The notes under the pieces were generated by a model. That model saw only the letters and a list, made by a program, of their open reading frames with translations. It searched no databases and was not told the origin of the DNA. Both the position numbers and the translations under genes were made by a program. A stretch of 64,000 nt of DNA, taken from positions 248,001-312,000 of the forward strand of contig JAFFJZ010000091.1 in assembly GCA_018340375.1 (NCBI GenBank), given 5' to 3'. This DNA is from Gonatopus flavifemur. Taxonomy: Eukaryota > Arthropoda > Insecta > Hymenoptera > Dryinidae. Below are positions 35,201 through 47,327 of this stretch, piece after piece (within the stretch, counting starts at the first letter, position 1; each line of letters opens with the position of its first letter).

Positions 35201-37127
35201 ATGCCAGATCTTCTCATGTCATTTTATCACGCGATTTATTGTTTCCAAATTTTTCATAGATACATGGAATCTCAAATGAATACCGTGGAAATTCCAATCA
35301 AAGATACGTTCGATATTGCAATCGGAAATCTCCAGGTGAGTGACAGGGATTTGTCTGATATATTGTGGGATTATATCAAAGAGATGCAACCGGAGCCGAT
35401 CACAAAAAGATAGTAACCGACGAAAATTTTGCAGTACTTCATTCCCACTTTCAAATAGAATTGGAAGTCTGGTTTTCACAAGAAAGAAGTTTTCGAAGTG
35501 AGGCATAGTAAATGGTTGCTCACAAACCTCACTGTCACGTTGAGTACATCAAATGTTGGTAGACCATCTTGCATTGATTTTTTGGACAGCTCTAAATCGA
35601 CAAAAATAAGAAAGGTCCAAAAAATCCAAGAATGTCATTCAGAAATCGAAATTGAACACGCCTCCCTCAGTGATTCAAGATGTGCTGGCAGAACGAAGTT
35701 GGCAAATAAAATCAGACGACTATTAGATGACACAGATGAGCAAGAGGACAAAGAAGAATCAACAAGATTTACTGATGATGAAGCACTCGCGTTAATCGAA
35801 AATACCAAACTTTCCAAACATCAATATGAAATTATCCGTTTGCAAGCAAAGGCCAAGAACGCCGACATTTACTTGCTATATGAAGAACTTTCGGAAGGTG
35901 AAAAAAGATGTTATCCTCCTGATTCAGCAATTACTGTTACCGATCAAGATGTATCTATCACACTACAGGCATCGCTGGATCATACAGTACAACGTTTACT
36001 GAAGATCCTCTGCGTTGAGAAATCTGTATCAGAGAATAATGCGCGATGCTTGACACTCCACCTAAAGTGTGGTTGTGATGAAGCTTCAGACCAAAGCGTT
36101 CACAAACAAAATCGGCCAGCTGGAATGCAGACTGATGAGAGCATTTCCATGGTTCCGATGGTGCCCATCCTATTGGAATCTGAATCTCAAGAGATTTGGA
36201 AGAATTCTCACCCTGGATCTACAGAATTCTGTAGGCCAATATCATTTCAATTCGCTGAAGAAGGCCCGGAATCAACGAGATCTGAAATAAATCGTTTGAA
36301 AAAAGAAATAAGTCAGCTTTCACCGACCGGAATCTCCTACGGCAAATTCAGATGCAAGGTGAAACATAATATGCTATTGACAATGTTGGATGGAAAAGTA
36401 GCGCAAAATCTCACTGAGACACCAAGTGCATCAACTTGTCATTTGTGCATAGCAAAGCCTTCCGAAATGAACAATGTGGATACAGTGAGAGAAAGATATC
36501 TGTGAGAAAGATTATGAGCTTGGCCTTTCACCACTCCATGTAAAATTACGCTTCATGACTCTCGTTTTGAATATCACTTACCGCTTAGATTTCTGCGAGT
36601 GGCAAGCAAAAACTGAGGAACAAAAAATCCAGTCGAAGTCAGCGAAGTTGAGAATTCAACAAGATTCCTAAAAAGAAATGGGGTTGATGATAGACACCCC
36701 TAAGCATGGAGCAGGGAATTCCAATGATGGAAATTCAGCAAGAGGATTTTCTCGGGATCCTGAATCAACGGCAAAGATAACCGGTGTTGATGTTAGATTA
36801 ATCAAACGATCCAGTGTAATCTTACAGGTTATCTCTTGTGGGCGGGAAATAAATGTGGAAAAATTTGAAAGGTACGCTTTTGCAACTTATAATTTGTATG
36901 TGGAGTTGTACAATTGGTATTATATGCCTTCATCAGTGCATGAAACTCTCTTACATGGAGCAAGGATGATTGAATCCTTCAGCATTCCTGTCGGCTTTTC
37001 ATCTGAGGAAGTTCAAGAAGCGAGAAAAAAAGATGTCGAAAGATTTCGCGAATCCAATACTCTAAAATGCAGCCGTTTGGCAACAAACACTGATTCAGTG
37101 CACAAATTACTTATCTCATCTGTGTGA
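35201..37127 (+). pseudogene. Transib transposase, longer copy (element A)
   Basis: An N-terminal piece at 35201-35413 is followed, across stops, by a long frame at 35498-36505. After one frameshift near 36490 the C-terminal frame runs to 37127. Visible landmarks: FTDDEALALIEN, an IPLQ-like block (ITVTDQDVSITLQASLDHT), a possible first catalytic D in KCGCDEASDQS, the second D in TMLDGKV and a zinc-type CHLC. Further on are GLMIDTPKHGAGNSNDGNSA, SSVHETLLHGARMI (zinc-binding His region) and EEVQEARKKD with the expected catalytic Glu. A TAA at about 36669 also interrupts. The order and motifs match Transib, the superfamily that gave rise to RAG1. Confidence 0.82.
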
Positions 37128-40100
37128 TGTGCCTACCAAAAACTTGCCCCCCTCATTCTCTTCTGATTATGTGAAACCTTTTACCCATAAGCAAGATAAG
37201 GATTCGAATTCATTCAGAGGACACTGTCAATGAATTTAATACAAAAATTATCAAAACATTTCCAGAACATAGGTCTTAAAAACAGTGAAATTACTTCCAA
37301 TAATAAATAATGAATTCGAAGGCTTCTATTCATCAGATTCACTAAAGTTTATACAGTTGAGCTATACTTGGATAATTCGGACATGGAAGGTCTGATAGAG
37401 AACTCGCAAGGTCAAAATATCAACGATTTCTCCCAAGGGTTTTCTCGGAAGAAAGTGATAACATGTAATTCGAGAAAACACTTGAGAGAGTGGGATAGAG
37501 ACGAAATATTGGACACATAGAACAACTCCTCTGCATCTATCCGAAGCGAAAATGAAAGCGCGCATACATGCGAGGGAGGATAAACGAATTCACCTAAGAT
37601 TCTCCATCATTCGACCTCCTGTTGTCATTATTTTTAAACTCATTAAACTTTTGTCAAACAATCATCATAACATATCGATATGCGAAGAATTTGCTGACAT
37701 TTTTCTGTTCATATAAAGACAAGGTCACTTGCAACATTTCGATGTGCGAAGAATTTGCTGAAACTGCATCGAGCTGAGTCCAAGGTGCCCCGCACACCTT
37801 CCATCCATCCTCTGCCTAATTCATTACTTCTCTCTGACACACATCCATTGATTATGGAGCATGGTAACTGGAGCAAATTCAAAATCGGCAAAAATCCAAC
37901 CGCGTGATTCCCCACTCCCAAAGGCAAAAAGAAATCATTCGCCCTTTTAAATGAGAGCGATCCTGATGGAAAGCCAGAGTATACTCTTGGGATCTATCAG
38001 GGACACGCCTTGCCAAAGCAGGCTCGATAACACGCGGATTCACCAAGTTAAACGAAACAAAATTCTCGTTTGGTACCGTGATCGAACTCGTGCAAGTTCC
38101 ACGTGCCGGTAACAAATTTCGACGGAATACTTATTCCGCCAAACCCGTTTGTACCGCTCTCACTCTCTCATTTGAATCTTCGCGCTCGGACTTTCCGAGT
38201 TGAGGCGTCTTCTCACTTTAGGCGCCTCAAAAATAGGCTATTTTCGGGATTTTTTTTCGAGGGTCTTGCCTCAAATTATAGGATGAAACGGATCCTGTAT
38301 AATAAACACACCTTTCAAGTACATGAGAAAATTTTTTTTTCATTTTTTTGAACAATTATTATAATACAACAGTAGCATCGAAAAACCCGTGTAAAAATGT
38401 TATGGTCGTGGCTTGTTGATGGTATCTCCGAGACGGGTTATCTGGACAAAAGAATAAAACTGTTTTAGATTCAGTATGTCAGTGGCTATAGCGCATATCA
38501 TCAGATTTTTTATATTCGCGAAAATAACAAAATGGCGCACGTTTTTCGAAAAAGTAAAAGAAAAACGCGATTTTTTGCAGTTTTTGGTGAAAAGAAAATT
38601 CTTAAAATCAAAATTTCAAAAATCTGATGATATGCGCTATAGCCATAACTATGAAGATTATGTCATTCAAATTTCATGACAATCGGCTGGATAGTTTCCG
38701 AAATTTCATCAGAAAAGCACCGAAAAACCTTGTTCGGAGATAAACGCGTTTAAAGTTTCTGTTGCAGAAAAATCATGAAAAAACCCTACCTCGGGTTAAT
38801 CAGCGATGCCTGCTCCACACAATGGACCTTCCGATTCTTTGTAAAAGGTGTGTCCGTCCAAAATAGCTTCTTAATTTCCAAAGTGAGAAGACGCCTTAAT
38901 TTTTAAGTCAGAGTATTATTAAATTCAGTGCATCCAAATCGTATCCAAACTCCTGATCCAGTTGCCACCATCTACAAGATCTTGGTCACTCACTTTGGAT
39001 CCAGCTCGCAGACAGATATTCAAAGGTCAGCTTGAACGGAAGTGAGGCTCGTAAATTATTCTCATACGTACACACACATACACATACACATACTTTCTCC
39101 CATCAGAAACTATTCCGATGTCACTGTTAAAAATCTTGTAATTTGAAAGTCATTGTATCTGTTATTCCCTTCTATTCGAATCGTTTTATTGTAATATCTT
39201 TCATTCGTTTTCTCTCTCTTTCTCTCTCCAAGAGAAATAAATATCAATGCGAATAACCCCCGCAGTAAAAACTAAAGGTCAATCTATTAGTTAATTTCTC
39301 TGCCCTTTCATCATTGAAACGAAATCATTGAACATATCTACGGGTGCCGCCTTGGAATTTGGAGTTCCTCGGCGAGCTTAGAACGTGAGCAGACCCACAC
39401 ATTTGATTCGGTCTAGCCGCTCGGGCCGTTCCGAACAATAAATAATTTGTGATGAAGTGATATGAACTACACTTGCCAGTTTGTCACTTCGTAACATCTG
39501 ATCCATATTCATCATATTTGAGAGGATCCTGGAAACAGACTGACAGTATATTTGATTTTGAAGCTCTAGAGCTGTTGACAGTGACATAGATTGCTCATAT
39601 CATTCAAAGAGAAGAGAAGAAGTTTATCAATGTGATTCTTCTTATGTAATGAAAATGATGATGTGATTTTTTTGGTTTATATAATTCATTCTTCCTAACG
39701 CCGTGGGCAAAGTGCTCACTTTGCACACTGTTTTGCGTGCGCAAAGTGCCACATTCCCGCACGATTAGGCAACCGTGCGGAAAGGTCAGAGAGCGTGCAG
39801 GAAAATAGAAGCGGACGGGGATCGAAGAGTATGTGAGGACGTAGAAGAAAGTGGGGGGTTAGAGAAGCTTCCCAGAAATTGTTAACTGTGACATTGAATA
39901 TCACGGAATGATTATGAATGTATTGCAAAGTGATTACCATTCGAATCCCTCTATTACACAAACAAACTGAGGTACAACTGCTTCTTCATCTTTTGTTTTG
40001 ATTATACTCCACGATACCATGAGTTATTGTATGAATTCATGTGAACACATTGAGACATAATTCATTGTTGACGAATGAAAAATGTTTTCAACGTGATTAA

Positions 40101-40780
40101 CATGAATGTTTTGAGGATGCTACAAAGTACTGTGGATTCGGACTCATACGAAATTTATGTATATCATGATGTATAACACATTACTCACAACTCAATGTTT
40201 TCAATTGATCGAAACGTCTTTGAGAACTCTTAAATAACCTACATGTATTGAAACCAAATGAATTATATTAATTTTAATCTGCCGTTAATTTTTCGTTTCA
40301 GGGATATAACATCCATTCTTTGAACAATGTATATTTTTTTGTTAATCTTGACTTCAATTTTTTTTCTTATCGAGGGGCCTGCAGCTCCCCCGACCCCCCG
40401 CGCCCCTGCACCCCGCCAGGAGCTCTGCCCCTGGGCCCCTTTTCTGGTTTCGTCCTGATGTACTTCGTAAGAGCACTTTTCGCACATTGTTACAGAAAAT
40501 AGTATGTGTATCTCGTGCGCATTGGTGACCCCTCACTCGTCACACAATGTACTATTTCCTCCGCTTTGTTCGTGTCGTTCACATTAGTTCGTTTGTTTTT
40601 TTGTTCTTATTTATAAGGGATAATCAATAAAAATATCGGAAGGCAAATTCCCATCGATCAACAATATGACTGACAGCCAATTGGGAGGAGGACCGATTTT
40701 TCTCACACCATGATCGTTCAGATCGCGAATTTATTTGCAGGATATGTGGGATGAATTCCACACAGTAGCTGATGACAAAT
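37128..40780. other. Interior of element A, no gene; several small repeats
   Basis: This 3.65-kb stretch has no counterpart in the left half of element A. It holds the TTAA-flanked element at 38.2-38.9 kb, a CACATA microsatellite (39065-39095) and CTCTCTTTCTCTCTC at 39.2 kb. It also holds a GCGTGCGCAAAGTGCCAC block (39734-39810) like the one at 19.85 kb. A roughly 70-bp extremely GC-rich patch lies at 40375-40445 (CCCCCGACCCCCCGCGCCCC). None of these is coding as far as I can see. Confidence 0.55.
38204..38895. mobile_element. GGCGTCTTCTCACTTT-ended element
   Basis: The 692-bp element has inverted ends GGCGTCTTCTCACTTT and AAAGTGAGAAGACGCC. It is flanked by TTGA (38200-38203) and TTAA (38896-38899), which suggests a decayed TTAA target as in piggyBac-type MITEs. 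An internal inverted repeat (CTATAGCGCATATCATCAGA) lies at 38.49 and 38.62 kb. Confidence 0.6.
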
Positions 40781-41469
40781 TCTGATCAATCAGCGACATC
40801 AACAATTCAATTACAAGTCGATTATGAGGAGAAATGATTCTCGCGTTCCAATGGTTGCGCAAGGGACTATGTTTTTCATATAATTTGTAGATAAAATTTA
40901 TTAATAATTGCTGGGATCAGTTATTTATTTGTATTATTTGTTCATAACATTCATTAACAATGTCGGATGGCACATTTCGATGCGAAAACCTCATCAACAG
41001 TATATTTCGAAGTCCAACAGGAGAAAACATTATTCCTCTCTGTCAACAATTGCTTGGATCAGGTATTTGTTCTTATAATTTGTTCATAACATTCATCAAC
41101 AATGATGTCGGATGTGAAATTTTGATGTGAATCCCTGATCAACAATATCATTCGAAGTCCACGAGGAGAAAACCTATCTCTTCCACTAATAATTGCTCGA
41201 ATCGGATATTCATTTATATAGTTCGTTCATAACATTCATTCACAATGTCGGATGGCACATTTCGATGCGAAAAGTTTATTAACAGTATATCCCAAATTCC
41301 AACAGAAGAAAAAATCATTTCTTTCTGTCAACAATTGTTCGAATCAGGTATTTGTTTATATAATTTGTTTATAACATTTATCAACAAAATATATTGATTT
41401 CCACTCTCTCATCGTCCATCAATCCTCCCACAAGGGAAGCATGTGATTTCAATCGGAAAATGCACTTTC
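40780..41469. repeat. Right subterminal arm of element A
   Basis: The arm carries inverted ~143-bp units (marker near 40939, 41082, 41224 and 41367) complementary to those at 32.6-33.25 kb. It begins where TCTGATCAATCAGCGACATC mirrors 33330-33350. Confidence 0.75.
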
Positions 41470-41993
41470 CACAGTGGGCCGAAATCCACGAAAAGTGCTC
41501 AAAACCCCCTCTCCTGAAATATTCTAAAATTCAAGAATGTTGGTATTTTCTTACTCCAATACATGAGGAGTATAAAGGTATGTAACGCTGTGTCTGACGG
41601 CGAGTTAGTTTGTGAGATATTGTTACGTAAGATACAGAAATAACTGTGAAATTCTAAAAATTCCCGAAAAATAATACAAGATTTTTCGAAGTAATTAACG
41701 CTTGCAAGCCCTCATGATTTTGATATCCAAGGATTTTGTGGAAGTTTACATGTTGTTTCAATATAAAAATAATAAATATTGTCCAGGGGACATCAGTGTT
41801 AGGATGGAACATTGCGTTTTTGAGTTATACTATTTCATTTACGGGCACTAATGTACGAGTGAATTCAGTAATATTTGATACATCATTTTTCTCCCTGCAA
41901 GTGGGGTTTAAGTAGAGCGTGCGGAAATTTCTAGAGTATTGGATGAATTTTATTTGATCTCTGACTACTGTCCTTTGATAGTTTGGCAACGTC

Positions 41994-43985
41994 ATGTCAT
42001 CCACTTCAACACGGAAAGAGTTGTTTGATATCTTACGGAACGTGAAGAGTGGCTCACGTGATGCAAAAATTAATCACCTAAAAAGTTACGTCATCAATAA
42101 CTTACACATAAAAAAAAATGAGGATATAAAACACATCGGACGACAGGTGACATTGTTTGGTTTGAGTATATTTGATAAGTACGATAAAGCTTCCCTAAAA
42201 TTGAAGATTCTTCTCGACAGGAATAAAAAATGGCTCAACGGAATAGTCGAATTTTCAATCATCAAAATGCCCAATAAAACAAACAAGAAGGGTGGTCGTC
42301 CGACTTCATCATTCGAAAATTCGACCATCAAAACAAAACGCAGCAAAGCGAGTGAACTATGTAAAACTAAGTCAACTGCAAAATTGTCTCTGGCCCTACG
42401 AATGAAATTACGTTCTGGAGACCGTCATGCGGCAGCTAAAATAGTGCAAGAAGCTTGTTCAGTATCCGGTAATATACCACACATGATCAAGAAGAATGTT
42501 GGAAACATAACTTCTTACTCTCACGATAAAGCCTTAGCTCTGATTGTAGAGAATAAATCAACGAAGAATGAGTATCTGAATATGCGACATGGTGCGATAG
42601 AAAGAGGTGTGGATTTGTATCCTTCTTATCACAAGATATTGGATGCTAAGACTAGATGTTATCCTGGGAATGAATATATAACAGTCACTGATAGTATCGC
42701 AGGAGTAAAATTACAAGTTCTCCTCGATCATACTGCAACTCGTATAGTGAAGGTTAATGAATCTGTCACTGGTATGCTGTCAAAATGGGGATTTAATGGG
42801 AGTTCATGTCATTCTCAATACAAACAGAAACCTAGTAGCTCCGAAAGCATGTTCAGTGATAGTAATCTATTTGTAATTCCTTTTGTTCCTTTGGAACTGA
42901 ATGTCTTGCAATCTGACTTGACGAAAAAAATAATTTGGAAAAATCCACGTCCATCTTCAACGAGATCCCGTCGCTCAATAAGGATATAATTGATGAAGGA
43001 AAAAACTGAAATGAGTAAAGAAGAGAAACAATACATAGAGAATCAGATCAATAATCTCGTGCCTTCCAAAGTATCATGTCCTGTGGGTGATGTAAGTGTT
43101 ACTCATAAGGTGGCACTGACTATGATAGACGGAAAAGTTTGCAACGCGATCACATCAACCGCATCTGCGCAAACTTGTAATATTTGTGGTGCTACGCTCA
43201 AAAAAATTAATAATATTGGAGTCATCTCTACAAGAACAGTCGATGAATGCAATCTTCAATCCGGATTATTTTCTCTCCATGCTCGGATAAGGTTTTTTGA
43301 ATTGCTCCTGCACATTTCTTATCGTTGACCCATTCAGAAGTCACAGATTCGAAGTGTCGCAGACAAGGATTGATCCCCCCAAAGAAAAAAAATTATACAA
43401 GATAGATTCAGGAGTGGAATGGGATTGCTCATCGATATGCATATACCTGGAGGAAGCGGAACTACCAATGATGGCAATACTGCCCGACAATTTTTCGAAC
43501 ACGCGTCCACATCATCTGAGATCACAGGGATGGATTTGGAAGTTATTAAAAGATTCCGCGTAATGTTGCAAACAATCTCTAGTGGTTTTGCTATCAATGT
43601 TGAGGCCTTCGCTAAGTATGCACATGATACGGCTGAACTGTATGTTCATAAGTATAATTGGTATCCTATGTCAGCATCAGTCCATGAGGTGCTTGTTCAT
43701 GGGTCTGATCATAGAACATGCTGACTTACCAATTGGTGAATTATCTGAGGGAGCCCAAGAGGCTCGGAACAAAGATTGCAAATATTATTAAGAACATACA
43801 AAAAATCTTCAAGACTTTCAACCAATCTAGACCTTTTACACATGCTACTGATATCATCAGATCTGTGGATTTCCTCTTTACGGAGATTGCCCCAAAAAAA
43901 GAATAAATCTTTTTCGCCAGAAGTCCTCGCACTTCTACAATATCCGCAGATACAGTTGGCCAAGGAACATTCGAACATTGAATAT
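41994..43985 (+). pseudogene. Transib transposase, element B
   Basis: The protein starts at ATG 41994. It is open to TAA 42987-42989, continues in the same frame to TGA 43326-43328, and goes on in frame past TGA near 43366 to a frameshift at about 43705. Landmarks: ITVTDSIAGVKLQVLLDHT; N268 in WGFNGSSCHS, where the first catalytic Asp is expected (an AAT codon in place of GAT/GAC); TMIDGKVCNAI with the second D; and CNIC zinc cysteines. Further on are LFSLHARIRFFELLLHISYR, GTTNDGNTARQFFEH, SVHEVLVHGSDH and EGAQEARNKD with the catalytic E. Three point stops, one frameshift and the D-to-N change make it dead. Confidence 0.85.
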
Positions 43986-44249
43986 GAAGAACAATTTGTG
44001 TAAAATAATATAAGAGATGAAGACTAAAAAACCTTGGAAAAAATGTTGAAAAAGAAAATAATAAAAGAATGGATAAATAAATTTGAAGAATAAAAAAAAG
44101 TTTTCAAAGTCAAATCTACAATCTTCACACGGTAAAACACGTAAGTAAATTGAAAGATCAAAACTAATGTATCATTGGCATAATATGTAATTCAGCTGAA
44201 GATTTCGAAGGAAAATCTGGATCCAGATTCGTATTCGGCGGCTTCCAAA

Positions 44250-44505
44250 AATTGTCTGGAAACGGGTTTCAGGCAAATCGGAATCATTTCGATATTTATG
44301 TCCGTCATATTGAATTTGCCATCTTGAATCCTGAAAATCTGACTGCAGATCCGTAATCAGCGATCCGAAAAAACTCTCCCGGAATGAGTTTCAGGCAAAT
44401 CGGAGTAATTTTGACATTTTCGTCCGCCATATTGGATCCGCCATCTTGAATTCGGAAAAATCTGACTACAGATACGTAATCAGCGATCCTCAAAACCCCT
44501 TAGTC
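44250..44505. repeat. Two ~130-bp tandem repeats in element B
   Basis: Two adjacent diverged copies share GAGTTTCAGGCAAATCGGAG-, CCATATTGGATCCGCCATC- and GTAATCAGCGATCC-like words. Their position just inside the right end fits subterminal repeats. Confidence 0.65.
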
Positions 44506-44943
44506 CAGAACAATGCATGAAGCAGACAACGCCTTATAGTTTTGAGCACTTTTTGTGGATTTCGGCCCACTGTGCAGTGGTTTGACTTGTGAAAAATCAC
44601 TGATATCCCTTATTTGTTTCAATAATCCTGTATTAACAATCAATCACCAACATATATTGACCATTCGCTCACAGTACACCTGTCCGCATCGGATTCAAGT
44701 GATATTGAGTACAGAAAAAACTTCCAGGCCGAAATAAATTGAAGAGTTGAAAAATTTCACATTTTCCCCGTACTTTGCATCAATATAAGAGTTGAAATAA
44801 AAAAAAAATCGGGAATTGGCATTCACAGATCTCTAGAGAATTCAATGCTGGATCTTTTGAAAGAAAAATCCCAAGATCGGCCCGGAATTGCGCTCTAAAA
44901 GTTATTTTGAACCTCGTTTTTATATTTTTTCCCACTGCGCGTT

Positions 44944-45378
44944 ACACTAAAAATTTTCTGTAAATTTTTGCATAAGAATTGAGGATTATAATGTTTTGTA
45001 AAAAAATCTATGCTGAGCATAGAGAGGATATATTGAAACTTATACGATCCCTATGCTCAGCGATACAATATTCACATCGAGCTGCAAATTGTTCTCGCTT
45101 CGTATAAGAATAACGAATATCAACGCTAGGTATGAATCTTTCATTAAACTTGTGCAAACTCTACGCTCGGAGTTGTCATATTCTTATTGATCTGTGGATT
45201 GTTCATATTCTGTATGAGAAAGAAAATTTGTAGATCAGTAAGAATATTACAACTTTGAGCATAGGGCTTGTACAAGTTTTAATTTTCTTTTCTCTGTGTC
45301 GAGTGCACTACTTCCCCAAAATATTTTCACTTTCAATTCTTATATAAAACATTTTCAAAAAATACTTTTTACAATGTA
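44944..45378. mobile_element. Relative of the 26.2-kb MITE
   Basis: The ends are ACACTAAAAATTTTCTGTAA and the complement of CTACATTGTAAAAAGTATT. The next word, AAGAATTGAGGATTATAATG, parallels the 26.2-kb element. The interior repeats ATGCTGAGCATAG-like words. It directly abuts the right target duplication of Transib A. Confidence 0.6.
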
Positions 45379-45379
45379 G

Positions 45380-47316
45380 GAAACAAGTTATAACAAGTTG
45401 GTAATATTTTATATGATGTTAATAAATCGTTGGGAGTTTCAAATTTACATCAGATTACAATTTCAGTAATGCATTTCATCGCTGCATACCAAAAATTCAT
45501 ATTCATTGTTCGGTTATTCAGAAAGGACATAGCAAATTTCATCCATTCTGTCTGGCACTCGAGGATCCTTGGATAAACTAAATACATGAATGAAAACATT
45601 ATTTTCTAGTTCATACAAATATCAACAATGAATACTCTGATGGTAATGTCGAATTTTCAGAGTTCATCAGAGATTTTCACCAAAGGGAACACAATATTCG
45701 AGAGTTACATAGTACGGAAATCACAAATTATGTAAACTAATCATATACATATGATGTAATGATAACATACGATATTATGTGAAAATTTTTCAACGGAATT
45801 AATTCAGAAAAATTTAACACCGTTTCTCACATTCTTATTTTACGTTGTAAGATTATGATGTAACATTTAGGTCACCGTGTTCACTAGGCAGGATGTTTCC
45901 AGAGTCGCGAACAACGTTGTATTTTGCAGTCTTAAAGGAAATAGTATGAACATAGAGGCAAGTATCAGAAAATTATGAAAAATGTTCTTTGACAATACGT
46001 AGCAACAATATTGTTTTCAACTCTCCTTTTTTTCTCTCTGGTTTTCTCAGTAACATTGTGATAATATTTCATTATATTCTGGACACATTTTTCCGATGTA
46101 AGAATGAAACATGAGAACATTTGAAACGCTTAATCAAAATTTATATTTCCTGCAAAACGGTAAAGAGTACAGATTTTCGATCAATTTTGCTATTCTTCTA
46201 TACTTATCTTCGGAAAAATTCAAGTGGTGTCGCATGATTTAATTGAAGTATTTATAATATAAGAATGGTTTGATAATCAGGAATATATTGACATCACACA
46301 TTTTTCCATTTTTTAAGAATCATTTTTCATCATTAATCAAAATTTTTGGCGCAGGTGATTTATGCTTATAATTATCGTCGGTGATAAGACAACACTTCAC
46401 AAATTACGTGATAATTTCTCCGTTCTTCCTCAATTTTCATTGTTGTGGAAATTGAATAATCGTTCGAAATGTATTCATTAAGATAGCTATGGTTCAGACG
46501 AATAATTTGATACCAGATTTGTGAGAGATCTCTATCGGAGATATTTATTATCATGAAAATAAGAATTACTCAATTACGCAACTTGTTACGTTTTGTCGTG
46601 TCACCGACGATATGATGTTAATTTTAGATGGTGAAAAATATTATAATTAACCTGAATAAACACAACAGTACTCTGGTGAAAATGACCGCGTGTAGGAAGT
46701 GTCATCTGGAATAACTCTACGCTTAAAACGTTCCAGTTTACGTCCAATACACGTGCTCTCAATTTCGTATATACTCATACTACACGCTTCACGCGTTTCC
46801 CTTCCACTAGAGTACAGATTATTGAGCAGAATAAGTACCCTATTTTGTTCATTCTCAAATTTCTGCATAATTAAACAACGTTATTGCAACGGATATCTAT
46901 TTCGAAATGTCTTCATTGTACGATGAGTATTTTTTTTTCATAGAGAAGGAAAAATGCGTTATGCACCATCAGGGAACTGACGTTGTCCCCCAGTGTGTGG
47001 GACTCGCACCCACTAAAAAGCCTGCCTCTTTCTGCCTGCTTATCGCATATTCAGAATCTTGTCGCTATCTTACTCACTAATACTTGAGTACTCTGTACAT
47101 ATTTGCACACTCCCTCGTTAAAAATCTTATATGAATTGATCTACTTTCAAAAGTATTCATTATATGCTCATTACGGAGTACTATGCTATCTGGGTTGTCA
47201 TTCAAGGAATAATACACACCCATTACACAAAACAATTCTCGCTTCGAACTCATTTCACCTTTCAAGGGAACTCGAACATTGGAAGAAGTGAGTCTAATTT
47301 TGCCCCAACTTTTCTC
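45380..47316. other. AT-rich, no gene; one tRNA-like fragment
   Basis: No convincing frame was found. Near 46998-47020 the minus strand reads GTGGGTGCGAGTCCCAC, a T-arm-like hairpin with B-box character, without the rest of a tRNA. It is probably SINE debris. Confidence 0.45.
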
Positions 47317-47327
47317 ATAAATTGTGT

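Larger units (their letters stand above)
41470..44574 (+). mobile_element. Transib-type element B, nested in A
   Basis: The 3,105-bp element runs from CACAGTGGGCCGAAATCCAC to its complement, with one mismatch over about 36 bp of inverted end. It splits the right terminal arm of A. Flanking 5-mers (CTTTC and CAGTG) do not match, so the target duplication is lost or rearranged. It carries one transposase on the plus strand. Confidence 0.85.
32162..44939. mobile_element. Transib-type (RAG1-related) element A, 12.8 kb, composite
   Basis: The ends are CACAGTGGGGAAAAATAG (32162) and its slightly diverged complement ending CCCACTGCG (44939). They are flanked by GGTTA (32157-32161) and CGTTA (44940-44944), a 5-bp duplication with one mismatch. 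Five-bp duplications and CAC ends are typical of Transib. The outer ~400 bp match between ends, then ~143-bp repeats match in inverted order. Inside are two opposed transposase copies, several MITEs and a second Transib (B). Confidence 0.8.

Noticed and set aside
40263..40487. Gly/Ala/Arg-rich minus-strand frame
   Set aside because: Its composition comes entirely from the short GC patch. There are no family features.
41470..41506. Full V(D)J signal (heptamer, spacer, nonamer) at the Transib B end
   Set aside because: CACAGTG is exact. The A-rich stretch CTCAAAACC about 21 bp later matches the nonamer only in its last six positions, and element A has no comparable spacing. This is ordinary Transib end similarity, not evidence of a recombination signal.
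46998..47020. Functional tRNA gene
   Set aside because: Only a T-arm-like hairpin is present. No anticodon arm, D arm or acceptor stem can be drawn.
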